The notes: generated from the sequence alone by a model not told the origin. DNA of 21,768 nucleotides from Elusimicrobiaceae bacterium (GCA_024405075.1 JAKSPG010000004.1:1-21768), one strand, 5' to 3'; positions 13,935-21,511 are shown, counted from the stretch's first letter. Translations and numbers: made by a program.

Positions 13935-13940
13935 ACCTTT

Positions 13941-13946
13941 ATTATA
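13941..13946 (-). promoter_or_regulatory. -10 box of the TPR gene (leaderless)
   Basis: TATAAT on the minus strand, then AAAGGT, then ATG. TGTACA 16 bases upstream is a possible -35. Start of transcription should fall at the ATG. Confidence 0.55.
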
Positions 13947-13970
13947 GTAAATTTGGGGCAACTGTACACG

Positions 13971-14477
13971 CTATGCCAGTTCTTCGTCCGTTAGTTGCCG
14001 GCATTCAATGCCGTTTTTCTGCAGGAAATAAATGCCTTCCTGGCTGCGATCGTAGAGATTTTTAAAGAATACTTTTTTGATGCCCGCGCTGACAATTACT
14101 TTGGCACAGTGCACACACGGCGACCACGTTACATAAATAGTACCCGCTTGCGTGGAGATGCCGTTTTTGGCGGCAAAGGCAATTGCATTTTGCTCGGCGT
14201 GGAGTTCGTTATCAATAGAGAATTTGCCGTGCAAATCGTAAAACGTGCGGCTGGCCATAAAGTCCGTCAAGGTGGCAAATTCGTTTTTGTAATTCTTTTC
14301 GTAGAGATCTTTGAAATAATCTTCGCAGTGGACCTGGCCGGAAGGCGTACCGTTAAAGCCAATGCTGATGACGCGGTTTTCTTTCACTAACACCGCGCCG
14401 ACGTGTAAACGACAGCAGGTGGATTGGTCGGCCACCAGTTCTGCCATTTTGATAAATAATTTATGTTTGTTTTTCAT
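13971..14477 (-). CDS. dCMP deaminase / cytidine and deoxycytidylate deaminase family
   Basis: 168 residues with the zinc deaminase motifs: HAEQNAIAFA (His93, catalytic Glu95) and SPCVHCAKVI (Cys121, Cys124). The N-terminal CCRLHVGAVLVKENRVISIGFNGTPSG is typical of dCMP deaminases (ComEB/DCTD type), which make dUMP for thymidylate synthesis; those enzymes have an additional structural region between the two parts, matched here by residues 50-85. No Shine-Dalgarno sequence precedes the ATG; TGCTACAAT (14489-14497) sits 11 bases upstream, so the leader is only a few bases. Single-gene unit with close neighbours on the same strand. Confidence 0.88.
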   Translation of the reverse strand: MKNKHKLFIKMAELVADQSTCCRLHVGAVLVKENRVISIGFNGTPSGQVHCEDYFKDLYEKNYKNEFATLTDFMASRTFYDLHGKFSIDNELHAEQNAIAFAAKNGISTQAGTIYVTWSPCVHCAKVIVSAGIKKVFFKNLYDRSQEGIYFLQKNGIECRQLTDEELA

Positions 14478-14488
14478 GGGGTAATACT

Positions 14489-14497
14489 ATTGTAGCA
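14489..14497 (-). promoter_or_regulatory. Extended -10 promoter of the dCMP deaminase gene
   Basis: On the minus strand TGCTACAAT is an extended -10. Eleven bases separate it from ATG, giving an untranslated leader of about four bases without a ribosome binding site. Confidence 0.5.
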
Positions 14498-15475
14498 TTA
14501 AAAGGCCAAAATAGGTGACGCATTCCAAAAATTTTGGAAAGTAGGGGCAATTCCGAAATTTTGGTTATTTAATTGCATTATGTGGTTATACGAAGTGATT
14601 GTGTACGGAAATAATTCCGAATGTGCGGACATAAATTGCAACAGTTTAGCGGTGTGTAAAGCCAGGTCGGCCCCCGCATAATTATAGTTGCGTGTGACAA
14701 GCTGCCCGGTAGGCGTTTGCAAGCTATGGTAGGTGCGCCAGTCGGATAAAAACCCCGTGTGGGCGGTAGTTAAATGGGTATAGGCATCGTTGGCAGCATG
14801 GAACTGCTCCAAAGAGGAGCGGAAATTGGTTTTCAAATAAAACCATCCGGCCATTTGTTCCGGCTGGTCCTGCATGAGATTTTCCGCCGCGGGGCTGTTG
14901 GCTTTTACTAACGCTTCAACTGCTTGGGCATTGAACAGTATTTCCACAGGCGAAATAGTGACAAAGTTTTTATCCAGCGTGGTTTGGATGAATGCCGTTT
15001 TACCGTTGACAGCCAGGCAGACGATGTTGTCTTTTTCCAATAAATCGGTCAGCTGGGTATAACCCAGGGCATCGGCTTCGTCTTGTAATTGTCCCCAGCG
15101 GTACAAAGTGTTTTCCAACTGGCGTTGGGCTTGTTGTAGGGACTCCTGCTTGGCAAATGCTTGTTTGACCCGCATATCCAGCGGAGCTGATAAATCCACC
15201 GATTGCACGGTGGCCTGCAGGGCGGATACGTTTTGTTTAGCTGCGGTTAGTTTGGGTAAATTGGTTTGTACATAACTACGGTAAGAGGCCGATAGTTGCG
15301 CGAACTTGGCCGGATTTATTGCTGGATGGGTGGTGTTGAAAAGCGTGACGGCCCCTTGGCCTTGGCGGACGGCCGTAAGTAAAGCGGGGCTGATTTCCCG
15401 CCCTTGGGCAAACGCGGCAACCGGAGTTGTGACAAAAAACAGGGACAAACATAATAGGCGGATATATGTTTTCAT
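14498..15475 (-). CDS. Secreted protein of unknown function
   Basis: 325 residues from the ATG at 15475, which begins a clear signal peptide (MKTYIRLLCLSLFFVTTPVAAFAQG, cleavage likely after AFA). The mature part is helical, rich in Ala, Gln and Leu (for example KQESLQQAQRQLENTLYRWGQLQDEADAL, a probable coiled coil at about 120-150), with a more aromatic second half (WFYLKTNFRSSLEQF; FQNFWNASPILAF at the end). I do not recognise the family. A frame to 15562 exists but would bury the signal peptide and cross a terminator. TATCCT lies six bases before the chosen ATG. It ends 21 bases before the dCMP deaminase start; periplasmic or surface location is inferred from the signal. Confidence 0.75.
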   Translation of the reverse strand: MKTYIRLLCLSLFFVTTPVAAFAQGREISPALLTAVRQGQGAVTLFNTTHPAINPAKFAQLSASYRSYVQTNLPKLTAAKQNVSALQATVQSVDLSAPLDMRVKQAFAKQESLQQAQRQLENTLYRWGQLQDEADALGYTQLTDLLEKDNIVCLAVNGKTAFIQTTLDKNFVTISPVEILFNAQAVEALVKANSPAAENLMQDQPEQMAGWFYLKTNFRSSLEQFHAANDAYTHLTTAHTGFLSDWRTYHSLQTPTGQLVTRNYNYAGADLALHTAKLLQFMSAHSELFPYTITSYNHIMQLNNQNFGIAPTFQNFWNASPILAF

Positions 15476-15481
15476 ACTGAT

Positions 15482-15487
15482 AGGATA
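15482..15487 (-). promoter_or_regulatory. Putative -10 box of the secreted-protein gene
   Basis: TATCCT on the minus strand, preceded by TTG, stands exactly six bases before ATG with no Shine-Dalgarno sequence between. Two mismatches from consensus make it the weakest of the six leaderless cases. Confidence 0.4.
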
Positions 15488-15510
15488 CAAGTTTAGACGA
15501 GAAATTTCCA

Positions 15511-15547
15511 GGTCCAAAAGGCCCAGACGCGCCTGGGTTTTTGGACC
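15511..15547 (-). terminator. Terminator between the DUF486 and secreted-protein genes
   Basis: GGTCCAAAA (15511-15519) pairs with TTTTGGACC (15539-15547) and inside it CCCAG pairs with CTGGG. It lies nine bases past the stop of the DUF486 gene. Confidence 0.65.
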
Positions 15548-15555
15548 TAGGTGTC

Positions 15556-15888
15556 TTACCATTTTTTAAATACAAAAAATACAGCAGCTACCAAACATAA
15601 AAATCCGACGAGGTGATTCCACTTAAAACTTTCCTTAAAGTACCAGGCGGAAAATCCCGCAAAGACCACCAGCGTCATTACCTCTTGCATAACTTTCAGT
15701 TCTGTAACGGTAAAATAGGCATGCCCTATGCGGTTGGCGGGCACCTGAAAGCAGTATTCAATAAAGGCAATAGCCCAACTGACTACAATAATAAGCCACA
15801 ACGATGCATTTTTAAATTTCAGATGACCGTACCACGCTATCGTCATAAACAGGTTGGCGATACACAGCAGGATAATGGGTTTATACAT
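15556..15888 (-). CDS. DUF486 (COG3169) small membrane protein
   Basis: 110 residues with four predicted membrane helices: about 3-19, 29-47, 66-84 and 90-107. The conserved family core is visible: NLFMTIAWYGHLKF, WAIAFIEYCFQVPANRIGH, ELKVMQEVMTLVVFAGFSAWYF. DUF486 proteins belong to the drug/metabolite transporter-like group; their substrate is unknown. TATAAT (15895-15900) ends six bases before ATG, so it is probably leaderless. It stands alone between a prepilin gene and a terminator. Confidence 0.85.
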   Translation of the reverse strand: MYKPIILLCIANLFMTIAWYGHLKFKNASLWLIIVVSWAIAFIEYCFQVPANRIGHAYFTVTELKVMQEVMTLVVFAGFSAWYFKESFKWNHLVGFLCLVAAVFFVFKKW

Positions 15889-15894
15889 ACCTAT

Positions 15895-15900
15895 ATTATA
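15895..15900 (-). promoter_or_regulatory. -10 box of the DUF486 gene (leaderless)
   Basis: TATAAT on the minus strand, then ATAGGT, then ATG: the same six-base spacing seen for hydF, mutY, tolC, the TPR gene and the secreted-protein gene. Confidence 0.55.
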
Positions 15901-15933
15901 TATAACTTATAAGCGGCCCAAAAGAAAATACCG

Positions 15934-16425
15934 TTACTTCCAATGATAAACATTCCAAGAGCCGTCAACACCGTGTGAAGATCTTTTGGTAATAAACCGG
16001 CACAATTCATTGGCTGCCGAACTTGTCTGACGGGCATAGCATCGTTTACTTCCCGGTAGTGTTGGTGCGTGATCCCATGTGTAATATAGTCGTACCCCCG
16101 GCACACGGCCATCCCATAGGGCAACCCATGTGCTATATAATTCTAGCTCAGCTCTCCAACCGGTATTGGCGTAAAAATAACGGCTATTTGTAGAAGATAC
16201 ATTTCCCGCAAAATCCACGTCCAGTACGGTCCAATCATTGGTATATTCCCCGTTAGCCAAATAATAAGCTTCTTCGGCTTGTTTGATGGATTGGGCCGCC
16301 GTAACCAGTTGCGTCAGTCGCGCTTTGGCAACGGCACACTTATATTGCGGGAGCGCCACCGCCGCCAAAATACCGATAATTAAAACTACCACTAATAATT
16401 CTATCAAGGTGAATCCTTTTTTCAT
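15934..16425 (-). CDS. Type IV prepilin-like protein under leader-RNA control
   Basis: 163 residues with the shortest leader of the set, MKKG, then FTLIELLVVVLIIGIL and AAVALPQYKCAVAKARLTQ. Glu5 is present, and an unusual Cys lies within the N-terminal helix. EAYYLANGEYTNDWTVLDVDF is the shared segment; the aromatic-rich C-terminal domain (ELELYSTWVALWDGRV; VRLYYTWDHAP; VDGSWNVYHWK) has two more cysteines. AAAGGAG lies eight bases before ATG. Unlike the other five prepilins it has no TTGACA/homopolymer promoter: a strong terminator ends 34 bases before its start codon, so expression should require readthrough of the structured leader at 16460-16620. The 45-base gap to the DUF486 gene contains no obvious terminator. 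Confidence 0.9.
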   Translation of the reverse strand: MKKGFTLIELLVVVLIIGILAAVALPQYKCAVAKARLTQLVTAAQSIKQAEEAYYLANGEYTNDWTVLDVDFAGNVSSTNSRYFYANTGWRAELELYSTWVALWDGRVPGVRLYYTWDHAPTLPGSKRCYARQTSSAANELCRFITKRSSHGVDGSWNVYHWK

Positions 16426-16459
16426 AGGTATGCTCCTTTATTTATGGGAAATCGCGCAT

Positions 16460-16620
16460 AAAAAAACGACGATTTCAAAGCGTTCACAGTGACCTTGAAA
16501 ATCGTCGCCCGTCTGCCCCTAAAAGGGGCAGACAGAAAGCAGACGACTATTCCCGGACTGTGAACAAAAGAAAGTTTCCTTTCTTTCATACGCAGGCTTC
16601 CCCTGCGCACCCGACAATAA
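16460..16620 (-). ncRNA. Structured leader RNA / putative riboswitch or attenuator before a prepilin gene
   Basis: On the minus strand five helices can be drawn. CGCAGG/CCTGCG (16591-16607) is hairpin 1. AAAGAAAG-GAAA-CTTTCTTT (16567-16586) is an 8-bp hairpin with a GNRA loop. GTTCACAGT/ACTGTGAAC (16557-16565 with 16482-16490) is a closing helix. It encloses TCGTC/GACGA and GTCTGCCCC/GGGGCAGAC (16511-16533). A fifth helix, CGACGATTTTCA with TGAAATCGTCG (16496-16507 with 16467-16477), is followed by T7 and is a strong terminator. It uses bases needed by the TCGTC/GACGA helix and encloses one strand of the closing helix, so the two folds exclude each other. No known riboswitch family was recognised; a 6S-like RNA is an alternative. 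Confidence 0.6.
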
Positions 16621-16716
16621 TCTATAAGATAATTTTTATATTAAATTGATTTGTCCGATATTGATTCCTTACCTCCGTTGATACTGCGAAAATTGTATAA
16701 AAAGTTACAAACCTCC

Positions 16717-16730
16717 GTCAAACGTTGACA
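16717..16730. promoter_or_regulatory. Small inverted repeat upstream of tolC
   Basis: GTCAA (16717-16721) and TTGAC (16725-16729) flank ACG, and TTGACA (16725-16730) is a -35-like hexamer. No convincing -10 follows at 16-18 bases. It could be an operator of the efflux operon or a spurious match; the rest of 16621-16807 shows no gene. Confidence 0.3.
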
Positions 16731-16807
16731 GCTGTTTTTTGCGCTATGCAATAAAAAAAGCGGCCGGTGCGTTATATATGAGTAGGCACTAATTTTAACG
16801 GTTTTTA

Positions 16808-16813
16808 TATAAT
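16808..16813 (+). promoter_or_regulatory. -10 box of the efflux operon (leaderless tolC)
   Basis: TATAAT followed by ATACTT and the tolC ATG at 16820. No Shine-Dalgarno sequence lies upstream, and the box is too near for a normal leader. No clear -35 is seen. Confidence 0.5.
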
Positions 16814-16819
16814 ATACTT

Positions 16820-18193
16820 ATGAATAAACGTATTACTTTACTTTTAGCAGGCATACTGGTTTTTATTTCTTCCTATGCGCAAGCGGCGGATGATTTGGTA
16901 CGTTCGGCGGGATTGTCCTCCCCCTCGGCTAAATCCCAACCGTCTTTGTTGCCACACCTGTCCGAAGAACAAGCTGCCCGGCTATCAGAACAGCTTTCCG
17001 GCGTCTTAACGTTAGAAGATTGTATTCGTATCGCCCTGGAAAATAGCCCCAGTGCAGTTTCCGCGCAGTTAGGGATACAGGAAGCCCACATCCAGTTAAA
17101 CCTGGCCCGCGGCGAGTTTTTGCCGACGGCATCGGCCGGGGCCTCTCAAAATTATACGGTATCTAATCCGGCGGGTGGGTCTACCTCGGATCACGGCAAT
17201 TCCAACGTGTATGCGCAGGCCCAGTTGGCTATTTCCGGTATAACCGATAAAGTGCGTGCCGTTAAGATCCAACAGCTGGCGGTAGAACAAGCCCAGCAAA
17301 CGCTAGACGGACAAATCAACTCTATTACGCGCAATGTCAAAAGGGCATATTATGCTTTATTATCGGCGGTAAAGACAGTGGATATTCGCCTTAAATCGCG
17401 CGATTTATACCAGCAACAATATGACCGCGCCAGCGAGTTCTATAGCGAAGGCCTTCGCCCTAAAGTAGATGTAACAACAGCGGAAGTCAACTTAAATAAC
17501 GAAAAACTCCGCCTCATCCGTGCTCAAAACGCGGTTAAAACTGCCTCGGCCAATTTGGCCAGTGTCATGGGGGTTACGACTCCCAACCCGTTGCAAGTGG
17601 CGGATGTGGATTTGATGGAAGCGGTGGATATCCCCTTTGATCAGGCCGTCCAAACGGCATACAAAAACCGCCCGGACGTTTTATCGGCGCAGACGAACGC
17701 CAAAATCGGGCAGATCCGGGTCAACCAAGCCAAAGCCGGATATTTGCCGACGCTCTCTTTTTCGGCCGGGTTTACCAAATATGATAATAACTTTGCGTTA
17801 GACAACGAAGAGACCAAGCTCATGGTATCGTTAGATGTTCCGATTTTCAGTGCATTTAAAACGTACAATGGGGTGAAGCAAGCACGTGTGAACTTGGCTA
17901 AAATCAACAACAACAACCGCAGTTTGTTCAATGATGTTTTCTTAGAAGTACAAAATGCATATATTGCCATGCAGGAAGCTGAACAAAGCGTGCCGATAGC
18001 CGAGCTGAATGTAGAGAAAGCCAAAGAGAATTTGGATCTCGCGCAAGGCCGCTATAACGAAGGTATTGGAGATGTAATTGAACTCAAAGATGCTGAAGTG
18101 GCCTATACCGATGCGGAGTTAAGTTTGCTGACTGCCCGGTACGATTATGCTTCGGCCGTGGCCGATTTAAAACAAGCAATGGGGACGAATTAA
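16820..18193 (+). CDS. tolC: TolC-family outer membrane efflux protein
   Basis: 457 residues: a signal peptide (MNKRITLLLAGILVFISSYAQA, cleavage after AQA), then two outer-membrane-efflux repeats. Each opens with the typical helix start (LTLEDCIRIALENSPSAVSAQLGI near 60; DQAVQTAYKNRPDVLSAQTNAKIG near 270) and contains long Ala/Gln/Asn-rich coiled coils (YNEGIGDVIELKDAEVAYTDAEL). TolC trimers form the channel-tunnel that takes substrates from a MacAB-type pump across the outer membrane. It is the first gene of a four-gene operon; macA-like begins one base after its stop. Translation probably starts on a leaderless mRNA. Confidence 0.9.
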   Translation: MNKRITLLLAGILVFISSYAQAADDLVRSAGLSSPSAKSQPSLLPHLSEEQAARLSEQLSGVLTLEDCIRIALENSPSAVSAQLGIQEAHIQLNLARGEFLPTASAGASQNYTVSNPAGGSTSDHGNSNVYAQAQLAISGITDKVRAVKIQQLAVEQAQQTLDGQINSITRNVKRAYYALLSAVKTVDIRLKSRDLYQQQYDRASEFYSEGLRPKVDVTTAEVNLNNEKLRLIRAQNAVKTASANLASVMGVTTPNPLQVADVDLMEAVDIPFDQAVQTAYKNRPDVLSAQTNAKIGQIRVNQAKAGYLPTLSFSAGFTKYDNNFALDNEETKLMVSLDVPIFSAFKTYNGVKQARVNLAKINNNNRSLFNDVFLEVQNAYIAMQEAEQSVPIAELNVEKAKENLDLAQGRYNEGIGDVIELKDAEVAYTDAELSLLTARYDYASAVADLKQAMGTN

Positions 18194-18194
18194 T

Positions 18195-19460
18195 ATGAAA
18201 AAAATACTTGCGTATCTTACGTACATTATGCAGTTTTTAGCCCGCGTATGGAACGGGTTTAAGGCGTGGAACTGGTGGAAGAAATCTGCTGTGATTGTGG
18301 CCCTGGTACTACTTGTCGGTTGGCTGGTGTTGCCGTTGTTTAAGGGGCGTCCGGTGCCGCCGTTTAGAATGGCGCGCGTACAAAGGGGCAATATCGCGGA
18401 TATTGTAGAGGCCTCCGGCTCCATCAATCCCGTCAACACGACTCAGGTCGGGGCGCTTGTTTCAGGCGAGATTTTAAAGATTTATGTGGACTACAATACC
18501 GAAGTCAAAAAAGGCGATTTAATGGCCGTGATTGACCAAACGCAAATTTTAGCTTCGCTGACTGAGGCCAAAGCCAGTTTGGCTTCTGCCAAAGAAGGTT
18601 TGGAATCGGCGGAAGTTTCTTATCGCCTGGCTAAAAAGAATTACGAGCGTTACCAATCGCTGTATGAAAAAGACTACGTTTCCAAAGTGAATTTAGAGGA
18701 GTACGAACTTTCCTATGCTAACGCCAAAAGTTCGCTCAATGCTGCCAAAGCCAGCGTGGTACGCGCGCAGGCCAATGTGGATACGGCACAAAAGAATTTG
18801 TCCAATACCAAAATTGTTTCCCCCATTGACGGGGTGGTGTTAACGCGCAAAGTCAGCGAAGGGCAAACGATTACGGCCGGGTTTTCCACACCGGAATTAT
18901 TCGTGGTGGCGCAAGATTTAACAAAGATGCAAATTGAAGCCAAAGTGTCCGAGGCCGATATCGTTAAAATCAGAGCAGGGCAAGAGGCCACCTTTACGTT
19001 GGACGGATACATGGGTGAAAAATTCAAAGGTACGGTGCGCCAAGTGCGTACGAATTATGTGGATTCGTCGTCCGGTTCTTCCAACAACAGCACCTCGTAT
19101 ACGGTGGTAGTGGATGTGAATAACGAGGACCTGCGCTTGAAACCGGGTATGACGGCCACCATGACGATTTATACCCAGCACAAGGAAAATGTCTTGTTAG
19201 TACCTAACGAGGCGTTGCGCTTCTCCCCCTCCACGAACAGAAAAACGTACGAAAGCACCGGTGTGTGGAAAGCGCAGCGTGGGCAGGCCCCTCGGCGGGT
19301 AGACGTAACGATTGGTATTATTGCGGCCAAAAATACCGAAATTACTTCGGGAGATGTGCAAGAGGGCGATATGGTTATTGTAGGTGAAAATAACTTAAAA
19401 GCTTCCGGCATGGGCGGTATGGGTAATCCGCCCCGCATGGGTGGCGGTCGGCGCCGTTAG
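18195..19460 (+). CDS. macA: MacA/HlyD-family periplasmic adaptor
   Basis: 421 residues. One N-terminal membrane anchor (about 30-49, KSAVIVALVLLVGWLVLPLF) precedes a lipoyl half-motif (VEASGSINPVNTTQVGALVSGEI), a long alpha-hairpin rich in Ala/Lys (EAKASLASAKEGLESAEVSY and partner), the second lipoyl half (NTKIVSPIDGVVLTRKVSEGQ) and beta-barrel strands ending LKPGMTATMTIYTQ. This is the membrane-fusion protein linking the ABC pump to TolC. The C-terminus is an odd Gly/Met/Arg-rich tail (GMGGMGNPPRMGGGRRR). GGGGACG inside the tolC end serves as ribosome binding site, and the one-base gap suggests coupling. Confidence 0.9.
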   Translation: MKKILAYLTYIMQFLARVWNGFKAWNWWKKSAVIVALVLLVGWLVLPLFKGRPVPPFRMARVQRGNIADIVEASGSINPVNTTQVGALVSGEILKIYVDYNTEVKKGDLMAVIDQTQILASLTEAKASLASAKEGLESAEVSYRLAKKNYERYQSLYEKDYVSKVNLEEYELSYANAKSSLNAAKASVVRAQANVDTAQKNLSNTKIVSPIDGVVLTRKVSEGQTITAGFSTPELFVVAQDLTKMQIEAKVSEADIVKIRAGQEATFTLDGYMGEKFKGTVRQVRTNYVDSSSGSSNNSTSYTVVVDVNNEDLRLKPGMTATMTIYTQHKENVLLVPNEALRFSPSTNRKTYESTGVWKAQRGQAPRRVDVTIGIIAAKNTEITSGDVQEGDMVIVGENNLKASGMGGMGNPPRMGGGRRR

Positions 19461-19470
19461 GAGTGAAACT

Positions 19471-20154
19471 ATGCCGTTAATAGACACGCGTGATTTATTC
19501 AAAATCTATAAATTGGGCGACGTAGAAGTGCGCGCGCTTAACGGGGTGAGCGTGTCCATTGAGCAAGGCGAGTTCGTGGCCGTCATGGGGCCGTCCGGCT
19601 CGGGTAAATCTACGTTTATGAACATTTTAGGTTGTTTGGATAAACCGACCAGCGGTTCGTACATGTTGGACGGCATTGATGTAACGGCTACGAATTTATC
19701 TAAACTGGCCGGGGTACGCAACCGCAAAATCGGTTTTGTGTTTCAGGGGTTCAATTTAATTAAACGTACGACCGCGCTGGAAAACGTGGAACTTCCCATG
19801 ATTTACAATCACACGCCCGCACGCGAGCGGCGTGAAAAGGCGATGGCCGCCTTAAAAGCGGTGGGGTTGGAAAGCCGCGCCCACCACTTGCCTAACCAGC
19901 TTTCGGGCGGGCAGCAACAGCGCGTAGCCATTGCGCGCAGTTTGGTGTGCGACGCGCCCATTATTTTTGCCGATGAGCCGACCGGCAACCTGGATACAAA
20001 AATGAGTATTGAAGTCATGGAACTCTTTACGCGGCTTAATAAAGAAATGGGTAAAACCGTTATTTTAATTACGCACGAGCCGGACATCGCCGAATATGCC
20101 TCGCGGCTCATTAAATTCAAAGACGGCCAAAAAATAAGCGACGAGGTGAAATAA
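19471..20154 (+). CDS. MacB/LolD-type ABC transporter ATPase
   Basis: 227 residues from the ATG at 19471, chosen over an in-frame ATG at 19441 inside macA because TAGGAG lies nine bases upstream and MPLIDTRDLFKIY matches the family start. Walker A GPSGSGKS (40-47), Q-loop (FQGFN, 91-95), signature LSGGQQQR (144-151), Walker B IIFADEP (164-170) with TGNLD, and the switch His202 in LITHEPD are all present. It energises the permease next door. In E. coli MacB the ATPase and permease are fused; here they are separate, as in YknY/YknZ-type pumps. Ten bases after macA, one base before the permease. Confidence 0.93.
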   Translation: MPLIDTRDLFKIYKLGDVEVRALNGVSVSIEQGEFVAVMGPSGSGKSTFMNILGCLDKPTSGSYMLDGIDVTATNLSKLAGVRNRKIGFVFQGFNLIKRTTALENVELPMIYNHTPARERREKAMAALKAVGLESRAHHLPNQLSGGQQQRVAIARSLVCDAPIIFADEPTGNLDTKMSIEVMELFTRLNKEMGKTVILITHEPDIAEYASRLIKFKDGQKISDEVK

Positions 20155-20155
20155 T

Positions 20156-21385
20156 ATGTGGGATTCTTTTTACGCGATTTTTAAAATTTCACTCAAAGCC
20201 ATTTTTGCTAATAAAATGCGCGCCGCGCTGACGAGTTTGGGTATTATTATCGGCGTGTCGGCGGTTATTACAGTGCTTGCCGTCGGTGCGGCCACTAAAA
20301 AGAGCATTACGGACCGTTTTTCCAACATGGGTACAAACATTTTATTTCTGCGCCAGCCGTGGGACTTAGATGACAGCATATCGTCCCCCAAAAATGTAAC
20401 TATGGATGACGTGTTGGCGATCCGCGAGCTGGAGGGAGTGGACGCGGCCGCCCCGTATATCCAAGCCAGTTTTGATGTCAAATATCGCAACACCAGCGTA
20501 GCACTTAGCGCGTTGGCGACGGACACAAACATTCTAAAAGCATACGATTGGACAGTGGAGCGCGGACGCGAATTTACCGAGCGTGAAGTTTCCAACTATG
20601 CCCAGGTGATGATGTTGGGGGCCACCTCGGCACAGACGATTTTCGGCGATGTGGACCCACTTAATAAGACCGTTGTGCTAAATAATATTCCGTTTACGGT
20701 AGTTGGGGTAATGAAAAAAACGGGTTCCAGCGGGTTTGGGTTTAATATAGACGAAGGCGCGCTGATCCCATATACCACAGGGAAAGTAAAATTAGATGTT
20801 AGCGGGTGGAATAGCAAAGATCGCCGTGCGTTGGACCGGGTGGTAATTAAAGTAGCGGATTTTGACCGGATTGAAAATATGAAAGTGGATATTGCCAACA
20901 CTGTTCGTAACACCCACCGTATCCACCCGCTGGGTAAGGACGATTTCCAACTGGACGACATGGCCTCGTTCGTAGAACAGGCCAAAGGAACTGCAACGAC
21001 GATTAGCTTGTTCTTGGGAGTCATCGGGGCGATTTCGCTACTGGTGGGCGGTATTGGGGTCATGAATATTATGCTTGTGTCGGTAACCGAGCGCACGCGC
21101 GAGATCGGTATCCGTATGGCTATCGGTGCGACGAGTTGGAACATCCGCATGCAGTTTTTGGGCGAAGCGGTTACACTCTCTTGCCTGGGCGGGTTAGTGG
21201 GCATTTTGCTAGGGGTGGGAATTACGTTGTTCGTTTCTAAATATATGTCCCTACAAGCCCATTTAAGTGTGTGGGCAGTGCTCGTGTCTGCCGGATTTTC
21301 AGCCGCTACGGGTGTGTTTTTCGGATTCTATCCGGCGTACAAGGCCTCTAAATTAACCCCTATTGATGCATTAAGATACGAATAA
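20156..21385 (+). CDS. MacB-type ABC transporter permease (FtsX domain)
   Basis: 409 residues with the MacB layout: an amphipathic start and first membrane helix (ALTSLGIIIGVSAVITVLAVG, about 24-44), a large periplasmic MacB_PCD domain (about 45-280), and three C-terminal FtsX helices (LFLGVIGAISLLVGGIGVMNIMLVSV; FLGEAVTLSCLGGLVGILLGVGI; VWAVLVSAGFSAATGVFFGFYP). TERTREIGIRMAIGA, the coupling-helix region, and the C-terminal KASKLTPIDALRYE are family signatures. With the ATPase it works as a mechanotransmission pump driving periplasmic substrates through the adaptor and TolC. Substrate unknown: antibiotics, peptides or siderophores are options. Last gene of the operon. Confidence 0.93.
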   Translation: MWDSFYAIFKISLKAIFANKMRAALTSLGIIIGVSAVITVLAVGAATKKSITDRFSNMGTNILFLRQPWDLDDSISSPKNVTMDDVLAIRELEGVDAAAPYIQASFDVKYRNTSVALSALATDTNILKAYDWTVERGREFTEREVSNYAQVMMLGATSAQTIFGDVDPLNKTVVLNNIPFTVVGVMKKTGSSGFGFNIDEGALIPYTTGKVKLDVSGWNSKDRRALDRVVIKVADFDRIENMKVDIANTVRNTHRIHPLGKDDFQLDDMASFVEQAKGTATTISLFLGVIGAISLLVGGIGVMNIMLVSVTERTREIGIRMAIGATSWNIRMQFLGEAVTLSCLGGLVGILLGVGITLFVSKYMSLQAHLSVWAVLVSAGFSAATGVFFGFYPAYKASKLTPIDALRYE

Positions 21386-21407
21386 ATAGTTGTTTGTAAA
21401 TAGATAA

Positions 21408-21445
21408 GGCGGCATAAATTCTTTTTGTTTATGCCGCCATTTTTT
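21408..21445 (+). terminator. Terminator of the efflux operon
   Basis: GGCGGCATAAA (21408-21418) pairs perfectly with TTTATGCCGCC (21428-21438), 9-base loop, then ATTTTTTG. It lies 22 bases after the permease stop. Confidence 0.9.
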
Positions 21446-21511
21446 GTTTGCAATAAGCCATGGGCGGGTGGCGTGTTGGTGGATGTTTTTCGTCGGGGAA
21501 AATAGAAATGC

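Noticed and set aside
15476..15562. 29-codon upstream extension of the secreted-protein gene.
   Set aside because: It would bury a clear signal peptide and crosses a terminator hairpin.
16422..16610. Minus-strand frame of 62 codons upstream of the prepilin at 16425.
   Set aside because: It lies entirely over the hairpins of the structured leader RNA, which explains the sequence better.
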